A stretch of 64,000 nt of DNA. Source: Ricinus communis. Taxonomy: Eukaryota > Streptophyta > Magnoliopsida > Malpighiales > Euphorbiaceae. The stretch is from assembly GCF_019578655.1 (NCBI RefSeq), contig NC_063256.1:19601350-19665349 (forward strand), read 5' to 3'. Below, piece by piece: positions 32,635-45,441 of this stretch. Positions within the stretch are counted from its first letter, which is position 1. Every line of letters begins with the position of its first letter. The position numbers and the translations under genes were made by a program. The notes beneath the pieces were generated by a model. The model was not told where the DNA came from, made no database searches, and worked only from the letters and a program-made list of their open reading frames with translations.

Positions 32635-35600
32635 CTATTGGTCTATTGTAGTAGCATCACTAACTATCTTGCCTTTCTTTTTCTGTCTACCTATTAGTTG
32701 CTCTTTTTGAGCTTGCAACTGTGAAGAGGTAATTGCAACTCCTCCTCTCTATTGCAGTCCTAGAGGTTCAAATGGCAGGTTAGTAGCAAATGTAACTTCT
32801 GAGCCATCTCCAGTTAATTTAATTGTCCTTATAATGGATGATGCATCCCTTTTCTCTTTGCTTCTTTTGAAGTCTCTTTCACATGGTATTAGGAACCTAG
32901 TTTGAGGATCAGTTTTCATTTCCTCTGCTTGTAGACCTTCACTAATTACTCTTTCAGTAGTTTGTCCAGGCTGTAAATGTCAAAATGTCAAATTAAACAT
33001 GCCACGAACTAATATTTATAAGAAAAAAATAAGTATGAAAAGTTCCCTGACATTATAAGTTGTTATTCCTGTATTCAAATCCACATGACATCCAAAACCA
33101 GTTGTCCTCCTTGAATTTGTTACACACTGTCCTCCTAAGCTTGTTGCACTTTTAGTTAGTGGTATGCTTGCTAGAGCAGTTGTTGTTGTGCTTGCTGATG
33201 TGCTTCTTTGGGCGATTCTTTCTTCTGCTGAAGTAGTTCTTTGGTGTGCTTCAAGCAACGATGTGCTAGCTGGACCACTTGCTACTGTGCTTGCTGGAGC
33301 ACTTGTTGTTGTTCCCTATGAAGTTGAAGGCAAACAATTGCACTCATTAGAATTTCAAAAATTAGATAATATAAATACTTAATGTGATGCAGAACTATGT
33401 ATTTTACCTTCTTGTTCTTATTTGGACACTTAGTTCTATTATGTCCTTCTTCTGTATACGACCCACAACTCTGCTTCTTGCCCTTCTTAGTAAGCTTTCC
33501 AATTTTACTACTTGTATTATGCTCATTTGATCCTCGAATTATCTTCTTTCTAAGCCTGCCTGACATCTTAGTCAATGGAGGAGGTTCTATTCCTCACATC
33601 TCATAAATCTTTTACTAGGGACTGGCAATAATGGAAACTCATATGAGGCTAGATAAGTTGACTTATGATAAAAATGACTGATATATGAAAAAGGATCAAG
33701 CTTGGAATGATATAGAGCACAAATGGCATGTTGGCATGGGATTCCTGTAAGATCCCATGCCCTACAGGTGCACAACTTTCTATCTAAAAAGACTGTGTGC
33801 TTATTGTTACCTTCCCCAATCTCATAACCATCCTGACCATTGAACACTACTCTACAACCTGAAGCATTTTCTTTATTATCTTGGAACAAAGCCATACAAG
33901 CTGGACTCCACTCATTAATCCACCTGTCAACCATTTTTCTTTTTTCTTTAATTCGATTCATTGCTTGTAGCCTTATTTCCTCTAACATACTAACTATAGG
34001 CTTATGTCTTGCCTTTAGTATCCAGGAGTTAAAACATTCAGAGATGTTATTATCCACTATGTATGACTTGGATCTGCTAGAGAAATAGGTCATGCACCAG
34101 CAATGGGATGGATATTTCAAAAGGGTTTCTGCTGCCTTCTTTGACACTTCACCAAGAAGCTCTAAATTATCTTTGAACTCCTCCTCAAATGTGCTCGAAG
34201 CACAAATCCAAAACTTTTTGTTCAATTCCCCCCCTCTCCATTGCTTAGACCAGTTGGAGTAAATGTGCCTCGCACACCATCTATACTCAGCAAGGGGTAA
34301 GACATTCTCCACAGCATCAATGAGACCCTAAAGCATAAAAGAGTAACCAATACTACAACTGTAAAAGGCTAGTAAAAAAGTAAATGTGAAAAGGCTCAAA
34401 TTTGCCCCTAACATATAACCTCTAGTGCAGATTGGCCCTCCAAGTTCTTTTCTAGCGAGTTGCACATAGAGGTTATACATCAGGGGCAACTTTGAACCTT
34501 TTTCCAAATAAAAATACATGCAAAGAAAATGAAAAATGCTCACCTTTTGCATGTCAAAGATTACAGTATAGGCTGCTCCATCTCCAACTTCAAGTTCTTG
34601 CTTTAGCCAATGCAAAAACCATCTCAAATTATTCTTATTCTCTTTGTCTATCACTGTCCATGCGATAGGCAGCATCTGATCATCGCTATCTTTGCCTACT
34701 GCAGTAAGAATCTGGCCCTTAGTAACCCTTTTTAAGAAACATCCATCTAGACCTATGATAGGTCTGCATCTAGTCTTCCAGTTCCTCTTAAGAGCATTAA
34801 AACACAAGAACATCCTCCTAAACACCTTCTTCCTTCTTTCAATGCTTCCTTACATAACTCAATATCTGCTTTTGCACCAGGATTGCTTCTTTAAGTACAG
34901 TTGCATATGCTTCCAAATAACCAGACTCCACTTTGAAACTCCCATCCATTTATTGGATTATCATCCTCTTAGCCTTTTTACACTTAGCCAAACTTATATT
35001 AATTTTTAACAAGCTCTCTGCATCATCTTTCATTTGTTTTATCTTAATTGAAGGATTTTTGTAAATCCTACCCTTGAAATAATTGGCTAAAAACCTAGCA
35101 GTAACACTATGGAGTGGTAAATCCCTAAAGCACCTATACTTAGGTATTAGTGTCTTTACTGCTAATCAAGGGTTTTTGCCATCTTTTCAAATGAAAAGCA
35201 CAAAAGGGTAGCTTTCCTCATTTATACATTTAACCCTAAGTCTAAATGGTTTATTTGGATTGATTTTTAGCTTAACCCCTAGAGCTACTCCATAGTTTGC
35301 TATTGCTTGTCTAGCCTCATTAGCATTACCAAAGGTCATTCCAAGCATGAAATGGCTTTGCCCATCACTTTCATCATATCTGACCCTCTCTCTAGGTGCA
35401 GACTGTTCAGGATCAGTTTCCTCATTACTAGATTCTTGACTTCCATCATTTTCATTTATGTTTGCACTATCATCTTCACCATCCTCTTCCTCATTGCTAA
35501 TATAACATGTAGGTCCGAAACTATGAACAGGTTTTTCAGTAACAATAGACTCAGATTGACTAACATCAGCTCTATTATTTGGATTGAAATAGCTACTCTG

Positions 35601-36002
35601 TGTAGGCATTTCATTTTTAATGTCTGCAACAGATGCATCCATATCAACATTCTATTTAATTTTTAGAATATTTGGTTGAAAATGTTTGGAGTTAACAGCA
35701 TAGAAATCTATTTCTCCTACCCAATTGTATTTACTAATGTAATTCAAAACTCTTCTAATTCCCTCATCATCTTCAACTAAATACAATCCATCTTCCATTT
35801 CTTTTCCAGGTTCAAGTACAAAAATGCGTTCCACATTTGCATACCCAAGCAAAGTCCTATATCTATCCTTAATATGTTCATAACAGAGGAAGTCGGAATC
35901 AAAATCATATAGTATATCAATATCACCATCTAGATAATCAATTTTTGGATGTAATTGTCATTTACCACCATAGTTAAATCTCAGATTCACAACACCAGAC
36001 AT
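32635..36002 (-). pseudogene. MuDR-type MULE transposase gene (spliced, broken)
   Basis: Read on the minus strand. The start is ATG 36002 with MSGVVNLRFNYGG and a PB1-like N-terminal domain, stopped at codon 15 where the family has Trp. A MuDR DNA-binding segment follows (FMLGMTFGNANEARQAIANY, about 35350-35290). The MULE catalytic domain at 34825-34550 holds IIGLDGCFLK (first Asp) and ends FDMQK (second Asp), continuing after a GT..AG intron (about 34546-34313) with GLIDAVENV. The SWIM zinc finger CTCRAWDLTGIPCQHAIC is near 33775-33715, and a C-terminal CCHC knuckle (CGSYTEEGHNRTKC) near 33460. A tail in two further exon-like blocks runs to about 32635. Frameshifts near 33590 and between 35190 and 34825, plus several stops, rule out a working enzyme. 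Confidence 0.87.
34388..34504. mobile_element. 117 bp foldback MITE inside the transposase intron
   Basis: The two halves are inverted copies (GAAAAGGCTCAAATTTGCCC against the reverse complement of the right end, GAAAAAGGTTCAAAGTTGCC), and TATAACCTCT occurs in both arms. The sequence closely resembles the terminal repeat of the surrounding MULE (GTGCAGATTGGCCCTCCAAG, GCGAGTTG). It lies wholly inside the intron between FDMQK and GLIDAV. I see no clear 9 bp target duplication. Confidence 0.75.
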
Positions 36003-36524
36003 TTTACATAAAATAAAATAAAAACTTTAAAATCATTTTCCAGGATTGGTTCAAGTAATAAACAATGCTAAAGCAATCGTTGACTCACTTTACACTATAT
36101 GAGGACCACTATTTCGAAAGGGACAACTCAACATATAATATTAAAAAGCAATTACATTTCAAAACAAAATAAAACAATGAGACCCACATGTTTTGCTTTA
36201 ACATACCTGTTAACTCCAACTTGCAAACACAGCCGTAACTCACTTCGTTGCTATATGGTTGAGTGGTAATTTCAGTATGTCTTATGGTTAGAAAAAACGA
36301 GCTTCAATTGATCGATTTAGCCCTTACAGTTACACCAGGTTGGTTGTTGGGATTCTTTACAACAAATTACAATCTCTAGTTCTTTACAGCAATAACTTCC
36401 ATCCACCATTAAATATTTTTTTATATCATTAGGAAAAGATGGCTAGCAAACGTGTCCCGCTTCTTTATGAAATTGCTTCCTTACATATGGGTCCTACCAA
36501 CGGATATATATTTTGAACTTAACG

Positions 36525-36659
36525 TTCTTCAGCTCCGTTCTAAAAAGGGGCTTAAAAACTCCGTTTAACGAGATATTGTATACAACTCGCTAAAAAGAAA
36601 CTTAGAGGGCCAATCTGCACCAGTAGTCATACGTTAGGGGCATATTTAAGCATTTTCTT
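36525..36659. repeat. MULE right terminal inverted repeat
   Basis: Inverse partner of 31437-31575. The outer end is AAGCATTTTCTT, then the candidate target duplicate AATAAAAAA at 36660. Confidence 0.9.
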
Positions 36660-36668
36660 AATAAAAAA

Positions 36669-38297
36669 TAATGACATTTGGCACTATTCTAACTAATTTA
36701 TGAATATTCAAGAATTTATTTAATGGCACAACTTTGTTTCTAAGGTGGCTGGTGGGCCTTTTTTACTTCCACAGCAATGTTCTCGAACCTTTGCAAGGTT
36801 ACACAATATAGGCATCATGCACAATCTTAATCCTGCACTCCCATGCTTATTTTAGTACAACATCAAGTCAAATTATAAAACAGAAATTTCACGACCCACT
36901 ATTTCTTTTTATACGGTTGTTTTTTTACTTTTATATTTATATGGTGTAAAATAAATTTTTTATCATATTTTTGTCTTTATTTTTCATTTATATTTTTTTT
37001 GTTGATTTAGACACTTTGTTTTTGCACGTGTTTCTCTTTTTTCCTTTCTATTTTTCTTCTTTCCTTTTAATATATCTATTTTTCAAATTAAAACCTTATT
37101 TGTTTTATTTTTTTTTTTGAAATTGAAACTTAAATATTTTCAATTTGTTGCTTAAAATTAGTAGTTATGATGAGATTTTAGTGGATAATAGTTTCATAAA
37201 TTTAGCTTTGATTGTGAACTCAAATAGTCAGATTATGAGAAATTTGGTTAAATCTAGTTTTTGTTGTAATCAAAATAGATAACAAAAAAGTAAAGTAATA
37301 GTAGTTCGATTTAAAAAGAGAATGATGTTGATAAAAAGTAAGAAGAAATTGATTAAGAAGAAAGCATATGCAGTTAAAAATTCTCTTGAATTATTAAGAA
37401 AAGAGAAAATATTGGTGATGATTCTCCATTGAAGCATTTGAAAAAAAGAAAACTAGTTATTAGAAAATCTGCTGTTGATTCAACTAAAGCTCAATCTAAA
37501 CAACGTAGCAAAATCTCCATTGAGGAACCGGTTATTCAAGCTTTTTGGTATTATTTTTTTAAAAAGAAATTTGAGAAAATATTTATGAGAAGATCTTATA
37601 TATTTTTTTAAGTATTTTTTTTTTGTTCTCGGTATGTATTCTTTTGTAGTAATTGTTTGTTTATTTAAAATATACTTGAAAGATACTTTTAAAATGTTTG
37701 AAGTATGTTTTATTTTGATTCTTTTATATCTTGAAATTTAAAATACATTGTCGATTTACTAATAATATTTGTTATAACAGTATATTTATTTGAATCATAT
37801 ATGCATTTTTATGGATAAGTTGAAGTTGTCATTAAATAAGGTTTAATTTCTTTATGCATGGTTTCTAGTTTATCTATGTTGTAGTTGAAGTCTTGAATTT
37901 TGTATGATCTTGATGTTGCATATCAAAAAAATACTATTTATATACTATATATCAGTATATTGTTAAAATGATTGAAGCATTTTTTATTTTATTTTTCTAT
38001 AACATATGATACTTAAAGTATGCTTTTGATATACTGTAAATATATATTATAACAGTATATAAGTTTGAATTATATTTGTATTTTTATGGATAACATATAG
38101 TTAATGATTAGATAAAATCTTATTACTTTATGTATGTTTCGTAGTTCATCCATATTGTAATTGAAGTCTTCTATCAAAAAATATTATTTGTATACTAAAA
38201 AGATACATATATATATATGTAAAAGTGTCGATTTACTAATAATATTTGTTATAACAGTATATTTATTTGAATCATATATGCATTTTTATGGATAACA
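36669..38297. other. AT-rich intergenic DNA
   Basis: No supported gene. A lysine-rich open stretch (about 37320-37611) ends without homology I can recognise. Two stretches near 37780-37830 and 38030-38110 are similar to each other (TTGTTATAACAGTATAT..TTTGAATCATAT..GCATTTTTATGGATAA), so a local duplication of decayed repeat DNA is likely. Confidence 0.5.
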
Positions 38298-38493
38298 AGT
38301 ATATGAACAATATACTTGAAGTATTATGTTTTAGAAAAACCGAAAATAAAACACAATTCAATCATGTTAACAGTGTGTGTATACATACATATACATATAT
38401 ATATATACATACACACACTGTTAACATGATTGAATTGTGTTTTATTTTCGGTTTTTCTAAAACATAATACTTCAAGTATATTGTTCATATACT
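38298..38493. repeat. Perfect 85 bp inverted repeat with a 26 bp AT loop
   Basis: Arm 38298-38382 is the exact reverse complement of 38409-38493. The loop is alternating purine/pyrimidine (ATACATATATAT-like). No mismatch is seen over 85 positions, in contrast to the decayed repeats around it. The short open frame across it is a by-product of the palindrome. It could be a very young foldback insertion, a hairpin-RNA locus or an assembly artefact. Confidence 0.93.
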
Positions 38494-39263
38494 AAATGTC
38501 CATATATAAATTAGTACATATATCAGTATATGTTTCTTTCTCCTTGAGTAACTTATTTTCTTATTTAAATGTACATCTATAGATTAGTTCTAGATATTAT
38601 TTAAAACTGCTAAAGTCGAGATAAATATAAAATACACATGAGAGAAATATAATAAAACTATCGATATATTAGAATAAAAATAAAAGATGCATGAATAAAA
38701 AATAATAAAAAAGGATCATTTAAATATTAAATAAAGAGGTTAATTTTATTTTATATGTAGAATTAATATCACTAATTAGCCAAGAATTTCAAAGATGAGC
38801 GGATTCTATGACCTGCTGATTTATTTTAAATCAGCTATCAACAGCTCATATTAAATCCTCATAAATAGGTCTTATTTAGCTGTTGAATAAATTAGCTAAC
38901 AAATCCTCATAAATAGGTCTTATTTAGCTGTTGAGTAAATTAGCTAACAACTAGTTCCAACAGCTGAACCAAACACTCTCATTGTCAATCCTTTAATTGT
39001 TAACTTTCTTTAACCTCCGATCAAATATACTATTAGCTATTTTCAATATATTGCACTCAAACATTAAATAAATAACCTGTACATGAGTGCTTTATGTTTG
39101 AACAATAAAGAATCATATAAATTTTAAATTTTACAATTATTCTATGTATGTCATTTAACTGCGGAATGCAATACAACATGAAAAAGTAAGGAATAAAAAT
39201 TCAATCTCTTTTCCACTTTTGTTTTGGCACAATCCATATAAGGTGCTGCCACAAGGGAATTTA
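38494..39263. other. AT-rich DNA with a 48 bp tandem duplication
   Basis: The unit beginning AAATCCTCATAAATAGGTC occurs twice in a row at about 38853-38900 and 38901-38950. The surrounding AGCTGTTGAATAAATTAGCT and CAACAGCTGAACCAAACACT words resemble ends of hAT-type MITEs, but I cannot define both termini. Confidence 0.5.
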
Positions 39264-40051
39264 TGTGACAGCCTGACCTACAGAAGTGATCCGACAAGGG
39301 CGGAAAGTGGACGCCGGGGCAAATATAGGACGTCTGGACAATGAGCGGCTTTTGACAGGCTTCTAGGATGGCAACACTTTAAAGTACGGGGGTACATGAA
39401 TGAATCGAATTGCATATCGAAATGGGGCGAGGAACGCTGGATAATATATATGTAGAGAGTTGGAACTAATTATATGAGGCGCATTTTGGTTGTTTGGCTG
39501 TGGAGTTATAGGAACTCCAAAGTTAAATATGCTTGATGGGTGACCTCTTAGAAAATTCTCGAACTCGCTAAAAGGACAAAACCATGAGGCAAGTGAAAGC
39601 CAAAGCGGACAATATCTCAATGTGATATAGTTCCGGGTCATTACAAATAATATCAGAGCAGGACCCCTCTGATGTATGGTCCGAGGACGAACCAGGCGGA
39701 AGCTAGTGGGCATGTGACAGCCTGACCTAGAGAAGTGGTCCAACGAGGGCGGAAAGTAGATGCCGGAGCAAGGATAGGATACCTGGACAAGGAGCAACTT
39801 ATGGTAGACTTCTAGGATGGCAACACTCTAAGATACAAGGTTACATGAATGAAACGAATTGCACATTGAAATGGGGTAGGGAATGCTTGTTAACATATAT
39901 GTAAAGAGTTGGAACTAATCACATGAGACGCTTTTTGGTTGTTTGGCTATGGAGTTATAGAAACTTCGAAGTTAAACGTGTTTGGTTCTTTGAGGCCAAT
40001 AGGGGGTCAAAGCGAACAATATTTCATGTGATTTGGATCCGGGTCATTACA
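39264..40051 (+). mobile_element. TRIM (terminal-repeat retrotransposon in miniature)
   Basis: Direct repeats 39264-39645 and 39713-40051 both run TGTGACAGCCTGACCTA..GGGTCATTACA and are about 75% alike by eye. The second copy has a deletion. Between them is a 67 bp interval that starts with AATAATATCAGAGCAGGACC, holding the TATCAGAGC tRNA-primer core, and ends with a purine-rich GGCGGAAGCTAGTGGGCA beside the second repeat. No coding capacity exists, so it depends on other retrotransposons. Flanks ATTTA and CTTTA are close but not identical, so the target duplication is uncertain. Confidence 0.8.
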
Positions 40052-40133
40052 ACTTTAATCGATTAATGTATCAATTTTACTTACAGGCTTTACAACTTCG
40101 GAATGAAATCCTTGAAAATAAATTCTAGTTGCT

Positions 40134-40203
40134 CCACCACTAATATTATCCTCTTAAGTCACATTCCTCCACCACTAATATTATCCTCTTAAGTCACATT
40201 CCT
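40134..40203. repeat. Two tandem 35 bp units
   Basis: CTCCACCACTAATATTATCC followed by TCTTAAGTCACATTC occurs twice without interruption. The copies are identical, so the duplication is recent. Confidence 0.9.
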
Positions 40204-40627
40204 CCTCTATTATAGAGAATATATATAAAAATTAAGTTTCTAAGAGATTTTCTATTTTATTATTTTTTCTTAAAATGAATTAAGAGTCATCTTCTCTCTT
40301 GGTAATTTTAATGAGAGAGTAAGTGACTCGTAATTTTTTTTATTTCTCTTTTTTATTTTTTTATTTTTTTAAAAAATTACATTCTCTTCTTACTCATTTT
40401 TTTTATTTTATTAATAAAAATTAACTAAAAAGTAAAACAGAAAGTATTGTTGAATATACACAAATTTCAAAACAAGTTAAAATAAAGAGTTAATTATTTA
40501 TAATTTAATATAGAGACATATAGGGTGTATTATTGAGGATGCTCTAAGCCTTCTAATGTTTTATTATATATGAAAAAAAGTTTAAAAGTCTGCAAAAGGA
40601 AAATATGATCAAATAAGTCCATGAAGA

Positions 40628-40658
<31 letters not shown>

Positions 40659-41899
40659 TTGACATGTGTGCTTATATTTTAACATATAGTATTTTGATTT
40701 TAATATGGATACTTATTTTTTATATATAAGATTCAAACTTATGCATAATTTTATATTTTTTCTATTAATTTATCAATAAATTATATTCTTAATTAAATAA
40801 TAGTTCTAATACTAATAAATAGTATATTAATTATATTTTAAAATTATATTAACTAATATATTAATTTTCTAATGAGATAATTATTCTAATTTTATTCAAA
40901 AAGTAGCATATTGATTAGATTATAATATTATATTAACTAATAAATTAGTCTCCTAATTAGATAATGATTCTAATTCTAAAATATAATATTTTTAATATTA
41001 TATTCACTAAATATTGATTTTTAATTATATAATAATTTCTAATTCTAAGAAATAGTAATATCAATTATATTATAATATTAATTTATATAATACTAATCAA
41101 TCAATAAATTTTTTAAAATAATTTTTATATTATTGTACTAATAAAATTTTAAAATATTAAAAAGATTAAGAAAGACATTTAAAATATTATAAATAAATAT
41201 TAAATATTAAATATTTATTTAATTTTATCTATAAACTTGATTTCATAATTAAAATAATAAGAAAAGTTGTTCATGCAGGGATAAACGACTAATTTCATTT
41301 AAAATTGTACAAACTCGACTATAACTATGGGTAATTAGTCTTACCTATGCATTGCACGACCATTGTTATTATTTGAATTATATAATCAAATTTATAAAAA
41401 GGAATTAATAAGATTTCCACTTATTATATTTTTGGGTATTATCAATACCAAAACTTTTTGATGTAGTTTGAAATTCTACTATCTATCATTTTTATAGTAA
41501 TAGATATGTATGTAAGAAAGACGACTATTCTATATCTCATTAACTCATTAAACCTCCAATAAGAAAACTAAATTAAAGGCAAAACTCATAATTAAATATC
41601 AAATAATAGTGCTCCACAAGCAACACGTCACAATAATAAAGATGATAATAAGGAGACAATTAGAGCATGATTGATATATTAGTTGATTACACTATGGGAT
41701 TTGTCTTCTCTTTAGTAATATTGTATTTCACTACTTGTAATGTGATGTAAAATGTAATTTTCAATTGTGGCATTGAGATTTCTAGTGTGATGTTGAATTT
41801 GCAATTTTTTTTAGTTTATTTTTCATTATTACTTTTCAAATAATGATTAAAACTTTTATTGTTTACTACATTAGTTGTTTATTATTTGATTTTTTAAAG
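40204..41899. other. AT-rich intergenic DNA
   Basis: No gene seen. It contains a (TA)n tract near 40630-40652 and long A/T runs. The word TATGCATTGCACGACCATTG near 41345 recurs in similar form near 47236 in the same orientation, which suggests copies of one unidentified repeat. Confidence 0.5.
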
Positions 41900-44664
41900 G
41901 ATGTCTATGCAAGGAAATGGTCAACATTTTTGGTCTAAACCTATAAATGATGCTCTTATTGATGCATACTTGCATCAATATAACATGAACAGTAGAGTTA
42001 ATGGATCTTTTACTCTATATGCATTTGAAAATATATTGAAGGAATTGGATGAATCTTAAATTTTAAATTTCTCTATTCATTAAATATAATTAATTGGTGT
42101 AAATATAATTTATATTGTTTACAGTAGAATAACTCAACAATTTTAAGTTCTGAGGGTAATATAGTACTTTTATTACTTTACCTTCCTTTAGTTATTCTTT
42201 CTCCTAATCAAGGCGACACATATTACCCTTCTTCATCATCTTTCTCCTTCTTTCTTCATTCTTGTCTCTCTTTACTTTCCTTTAACTACCCTTCTTCTAA
42301 TCCCATCCAAGCAAGGATATTCAGATACTGTTAAATCTCAACCAACCTGCAATCATAGTTAAATTGAATATATATAGATGCAGGTTAGATTAATATGTCC
42401 ATCCAAATTATAATTATAGGCTTGATTAGATTAGTTTTTTCTTTTTTAATTTCATAGATATAAAATTTAAAATAAATTCAGAATTGTAGGTTAGATTAGA
42501 CTGATATTTTTTACTTTCACTAGTTGAATTAAATTGATATAATCTCTTAATTATGAATTAAGTACCACCTAGCGTGGTAGTTTAGTCGAAATGCTTTCAC
42601 CAAGTTATAACAATTGAGGTCGAATTTTAAGAGATAGTTCCGAGGCATTTTCTCCTATATGATCACACAAGTCATTGCTTTGGTTGGAGTTTTTTTATTT
42701 GGTTTTGAAATTGGTATTGCATCAACGGATTTGAATCTATTTCAAATTAATTACGATTCCAAAAATATTTTATCTCAAGCTAGCTATCACTCTACAAACA
42801 AATTTTACAATGAAAAGAGCCCGTATAGTTACGTCTAACGGAGATCACTATCCTTCTTCCCCTTTTAATTATTCGAAAAAAGTTATGAATTAATTGGATG
42901 ATGCACTAAAATCATACCAAATGGACCATGAATGAACCCTTCTACAGTCAGCACATTTGAGGCTCACTCCCTTGAGCTGGAGTTGGCATTATGATTTAGT
43001 TGTTACTATAATAAATATATAGGAGGCGTTTAACATAGCTGTTGGAGAGGAGCTGGTAGTTGTTAAGTTCCAAATAGTTATGCCAATGTGTTTGGTAATT
43101 TTTTTGGAGAGGTTGTTGATAGCTTTTAGAACTCTTAAAAGCTACAGTTCATATCAGCTCCAAAATGGAATTTTTGTGAACGACTGTATTAATTTAAACC
43201 TAGCAATTTGAGAAGCTCAACGAGTCTTGACATTAATTAACTATATAAAATCACTAAAATTAGCAATAACATTAATTATAGCATTAGTATTATCATGGCA
43301 ACAATATCCAAAATGATATCTTGTTTGATTATCAAATCTCTCACTGACAACAACTTCTCTTTTTTCTGTTACCCTTTCGCCATTAGTCGACATGTTTTAT
43401 TCGGTAACACTAATTTTTATTTTTTTTTAATTATTTAAATGTAGCTTTGAGAGCTTCTGTTGGCTCTATTATTGATATGAGTTGAATGTACCTTATATTG
43501 CCAATGCTATGTGAATACAAACTATGACATTTTTGTGTTATGTATCTGCCTATTATTGCATAATTCGCACATTCCATGTAAAAGATTTTTAATTGCAATA
43601 GAAATTAGTTTGCAATGAAAGTTGAACATATATACGTACAACATTTAGCTAGAGTGGTATTAGATATGGTTATCCATGTAAATCTAAATTTAATGTTTCA
43701 ACTAAAGGTCACATTATGGGTCGCAGAGATAAATCAGAAGGAAGTAAAAATACTGGAAGGATCATATGGACAACTTAGCAATTTAAATTTTTTTATGGGT
43801 GTTCTGTATTCAAGGTACAAATAATAGTAAGTTTAGGTATGGCTCATATACCAGTTTAAAGGACAAATGCTGGAGCGGAGCGACAACATCTATCCGATGG
43901 AGGAGTTATATATATATATATATTGTATTTATAACCTAACAGTGTATATGATTAACTAATAATAATAGTCACAGCCGCTCATCGCTCCCAAGGACGTAAG
44001 CACATTGCCGAATCTCGTTAAATCATTGTGTTCTTAATTTTTTTGCTTGTTTGTTCATATTCCTGTGATTTTTTAGCGTTATTTCTCAACAGTAAGACAC
44101 AAGGATCCGGATGGGGTGACAAATGATGGTCTTGGATTGATGATGAAATGGAAGTTGCTAATACGCATTACATTAGGGAGCAAATGAAACATAAATGGGA
44201 TTGGATGAAAGAGCAATGGAAGTTGTGGAATTCATTAATAGAAAAGGAAAACCGGATTAGGGTGGAATCCTACTAAAGGAACAATTTATGCCTCTGATGA
44301 GTGGTAGAAAGAGAAAATTCAAGTGAGTTATTAATAATAAATAATATTTCATATAAAAATTAAGTTATTCTATTTATTTATATATATTTAAAAATAATTT
44401 TTATGTTTGAGAACTCAAACAAAGTATGAAAAAAAGTGTTGAAAAGAAAAATTCTATGATGTATGAGATTTTGGGAGATCGTCCTGGTTGCTCAATCAGT
44501 GAGGTTATGCAAGATATACTCTCCCTTCTAGATATGGAAAATGGTGTTCAACATCACTTTTTTAACATTCTTTTACTTGACAAAAAATCCAAGAGAAAAA
44601 TGTATGTAACTTTTCCAGATGGAGAGACAAAATTGAATTGGTTTCAGTATCATCTTATAATGTG
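41900..44664 (+). pseudogene. PIF/Harbinger ORF1: Myb/SANT-like DNA-binding protein, split
   Basis: The ATG near 41900 gives MSMQGNGQHFWSKPINDALI and NSRVNGSFTLYAFENILKEL, the first half of a Myb/SANT-like (Myb_DNA-bind_3) domain. About 2 kb later (44180-44320) the same domain resumes as MKEQWKLWNSLI and TGLGWNPTKGTIYASDEW with a frame change and a stop. The C-terminal segment is an open frame at 44426-44664 (ILGDRPGCSISEVMQDILSL). Such proteins pair with the Harbinger transposase and carry it to DNA. Intervening DNA (42060-44080) holds a SINE-like unit and hAT-like fragments. Introns plus later insertions can explain the gap. Confidence 0.7.
42560..42697 (+). mobile_element. tRNA-derived SINE-like unit
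   Basis: TAGCGTGGTAGTTTAGTCG looks like a polymerase III A box and GAGGTCGAATTTT, 30 bp later, like a B box (consensus GGTTCGANNCC). The unit runs to a T-rich tail near 42690. No target duplication was found, and box matches are imperfect. Confidence 0.35.
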
Positions 44665-44929
44665 AACATTTAGTCCTAGTTTCTTCTTTTCTTGTTATCA
44701 TAACATTATAATTTTTTCTTTAATTAGGCTAAGGTTTTCTTATCTTCTCAAATTATTCTCGTGATGGTTTTTTTCCTTATTATTTTTTATGATAATTGGA
44801 ATAATTTCATACAAAACCCATCATTTAATTGATTTGTGTTGAATGATAATTAATTTATGCTGCTACTTTTATTTATATATAAATATTTTACTGATATGTA
44901 ATTTTATTTGTTTGATTTATTAGGTCGAT

Positions 44930-45410
44930 ATGATTGTTATTCAAAGTATAATTTTTAATGATAATGATGAAGACGAAGAGTGGGAGTCATTATCGACAAT
45001 ATATACAGTTGAAACAATATTTTAATCTTATGAGACATATTCACAAACAACCTTGCATGAATTCATTTCAAACATGAATTATTTGGTTATTAGATTAATG
45101 AGATGGAATGAAAAAAGATGCATTAATATGTTTAGAATGAATAAAAACATATTGATCAATCTCTACCAAGATTTTTAAAATAAATATGGATAAGTAGCTT
45201 CAAAAAGGATGTTTATATTATAAAAAATAGGATTGTTTTTCTATGTTCTTGCTATACATGCGTCAAATAGGAAAGTTCAAGAATGTTTTCAACATTCGAG
45301 TGACAGTGAATCTAATAAAAATCTCACGATTTAACATTTAGTACAATTGCTCTAAAGATACTAAACAATGAAAGTCAAAGATCTTATTTTAAGATAATAT
45401 TCTTAAAAGT

Positions 45411-45441
<31 letters not shown>

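Larger units (their letters stand above)
31437..36659 (-). mobile_element. Complete MULE (Mutator-like DNA transposon), degenerate
   Basis: Terminal inverted repeats of about 130 bp lie at 31437-31575 and 36525-36659. They share GGCTTAAATATGCC, CTGGTGCAGATTGG and AACGGAGTTTTTAAGCCC at about 85% by eye. Flanks AATAAAAAA (31428-31436 and 36660-36668) match over 9 bp, the Mutator target-duplication length, although the sequence is simple. Inside is a MuDR-type transposase gene (minus) and a short opposite-strand gene remnant. Both are broken. Confidence 0.9.

Noticed and set aside
37320..37611. Lysine-rich frame that might be a gene fragment
   Set aside because: No recognisable family and no start or splice context; A-rich DNA gives Lys-rich frames.
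38267..38467. Open frame across the perfect hairpin
   Set aside because: It is a by-product of the palindrome and has no domain.
39363..39797. Minus-strand open frame of 144 codons
   Set aside because: It spans the TRIM repeat, its primer-like centre and the second repeat, so it is non-coding element sequence.
43020..43200. hAT-type MITE (GGCGTTTAACATAGCTGTTG ..)
   Set aside because: Words resemble hAT MITE ends, but I could not set both termini or an 8 bp target duplication.
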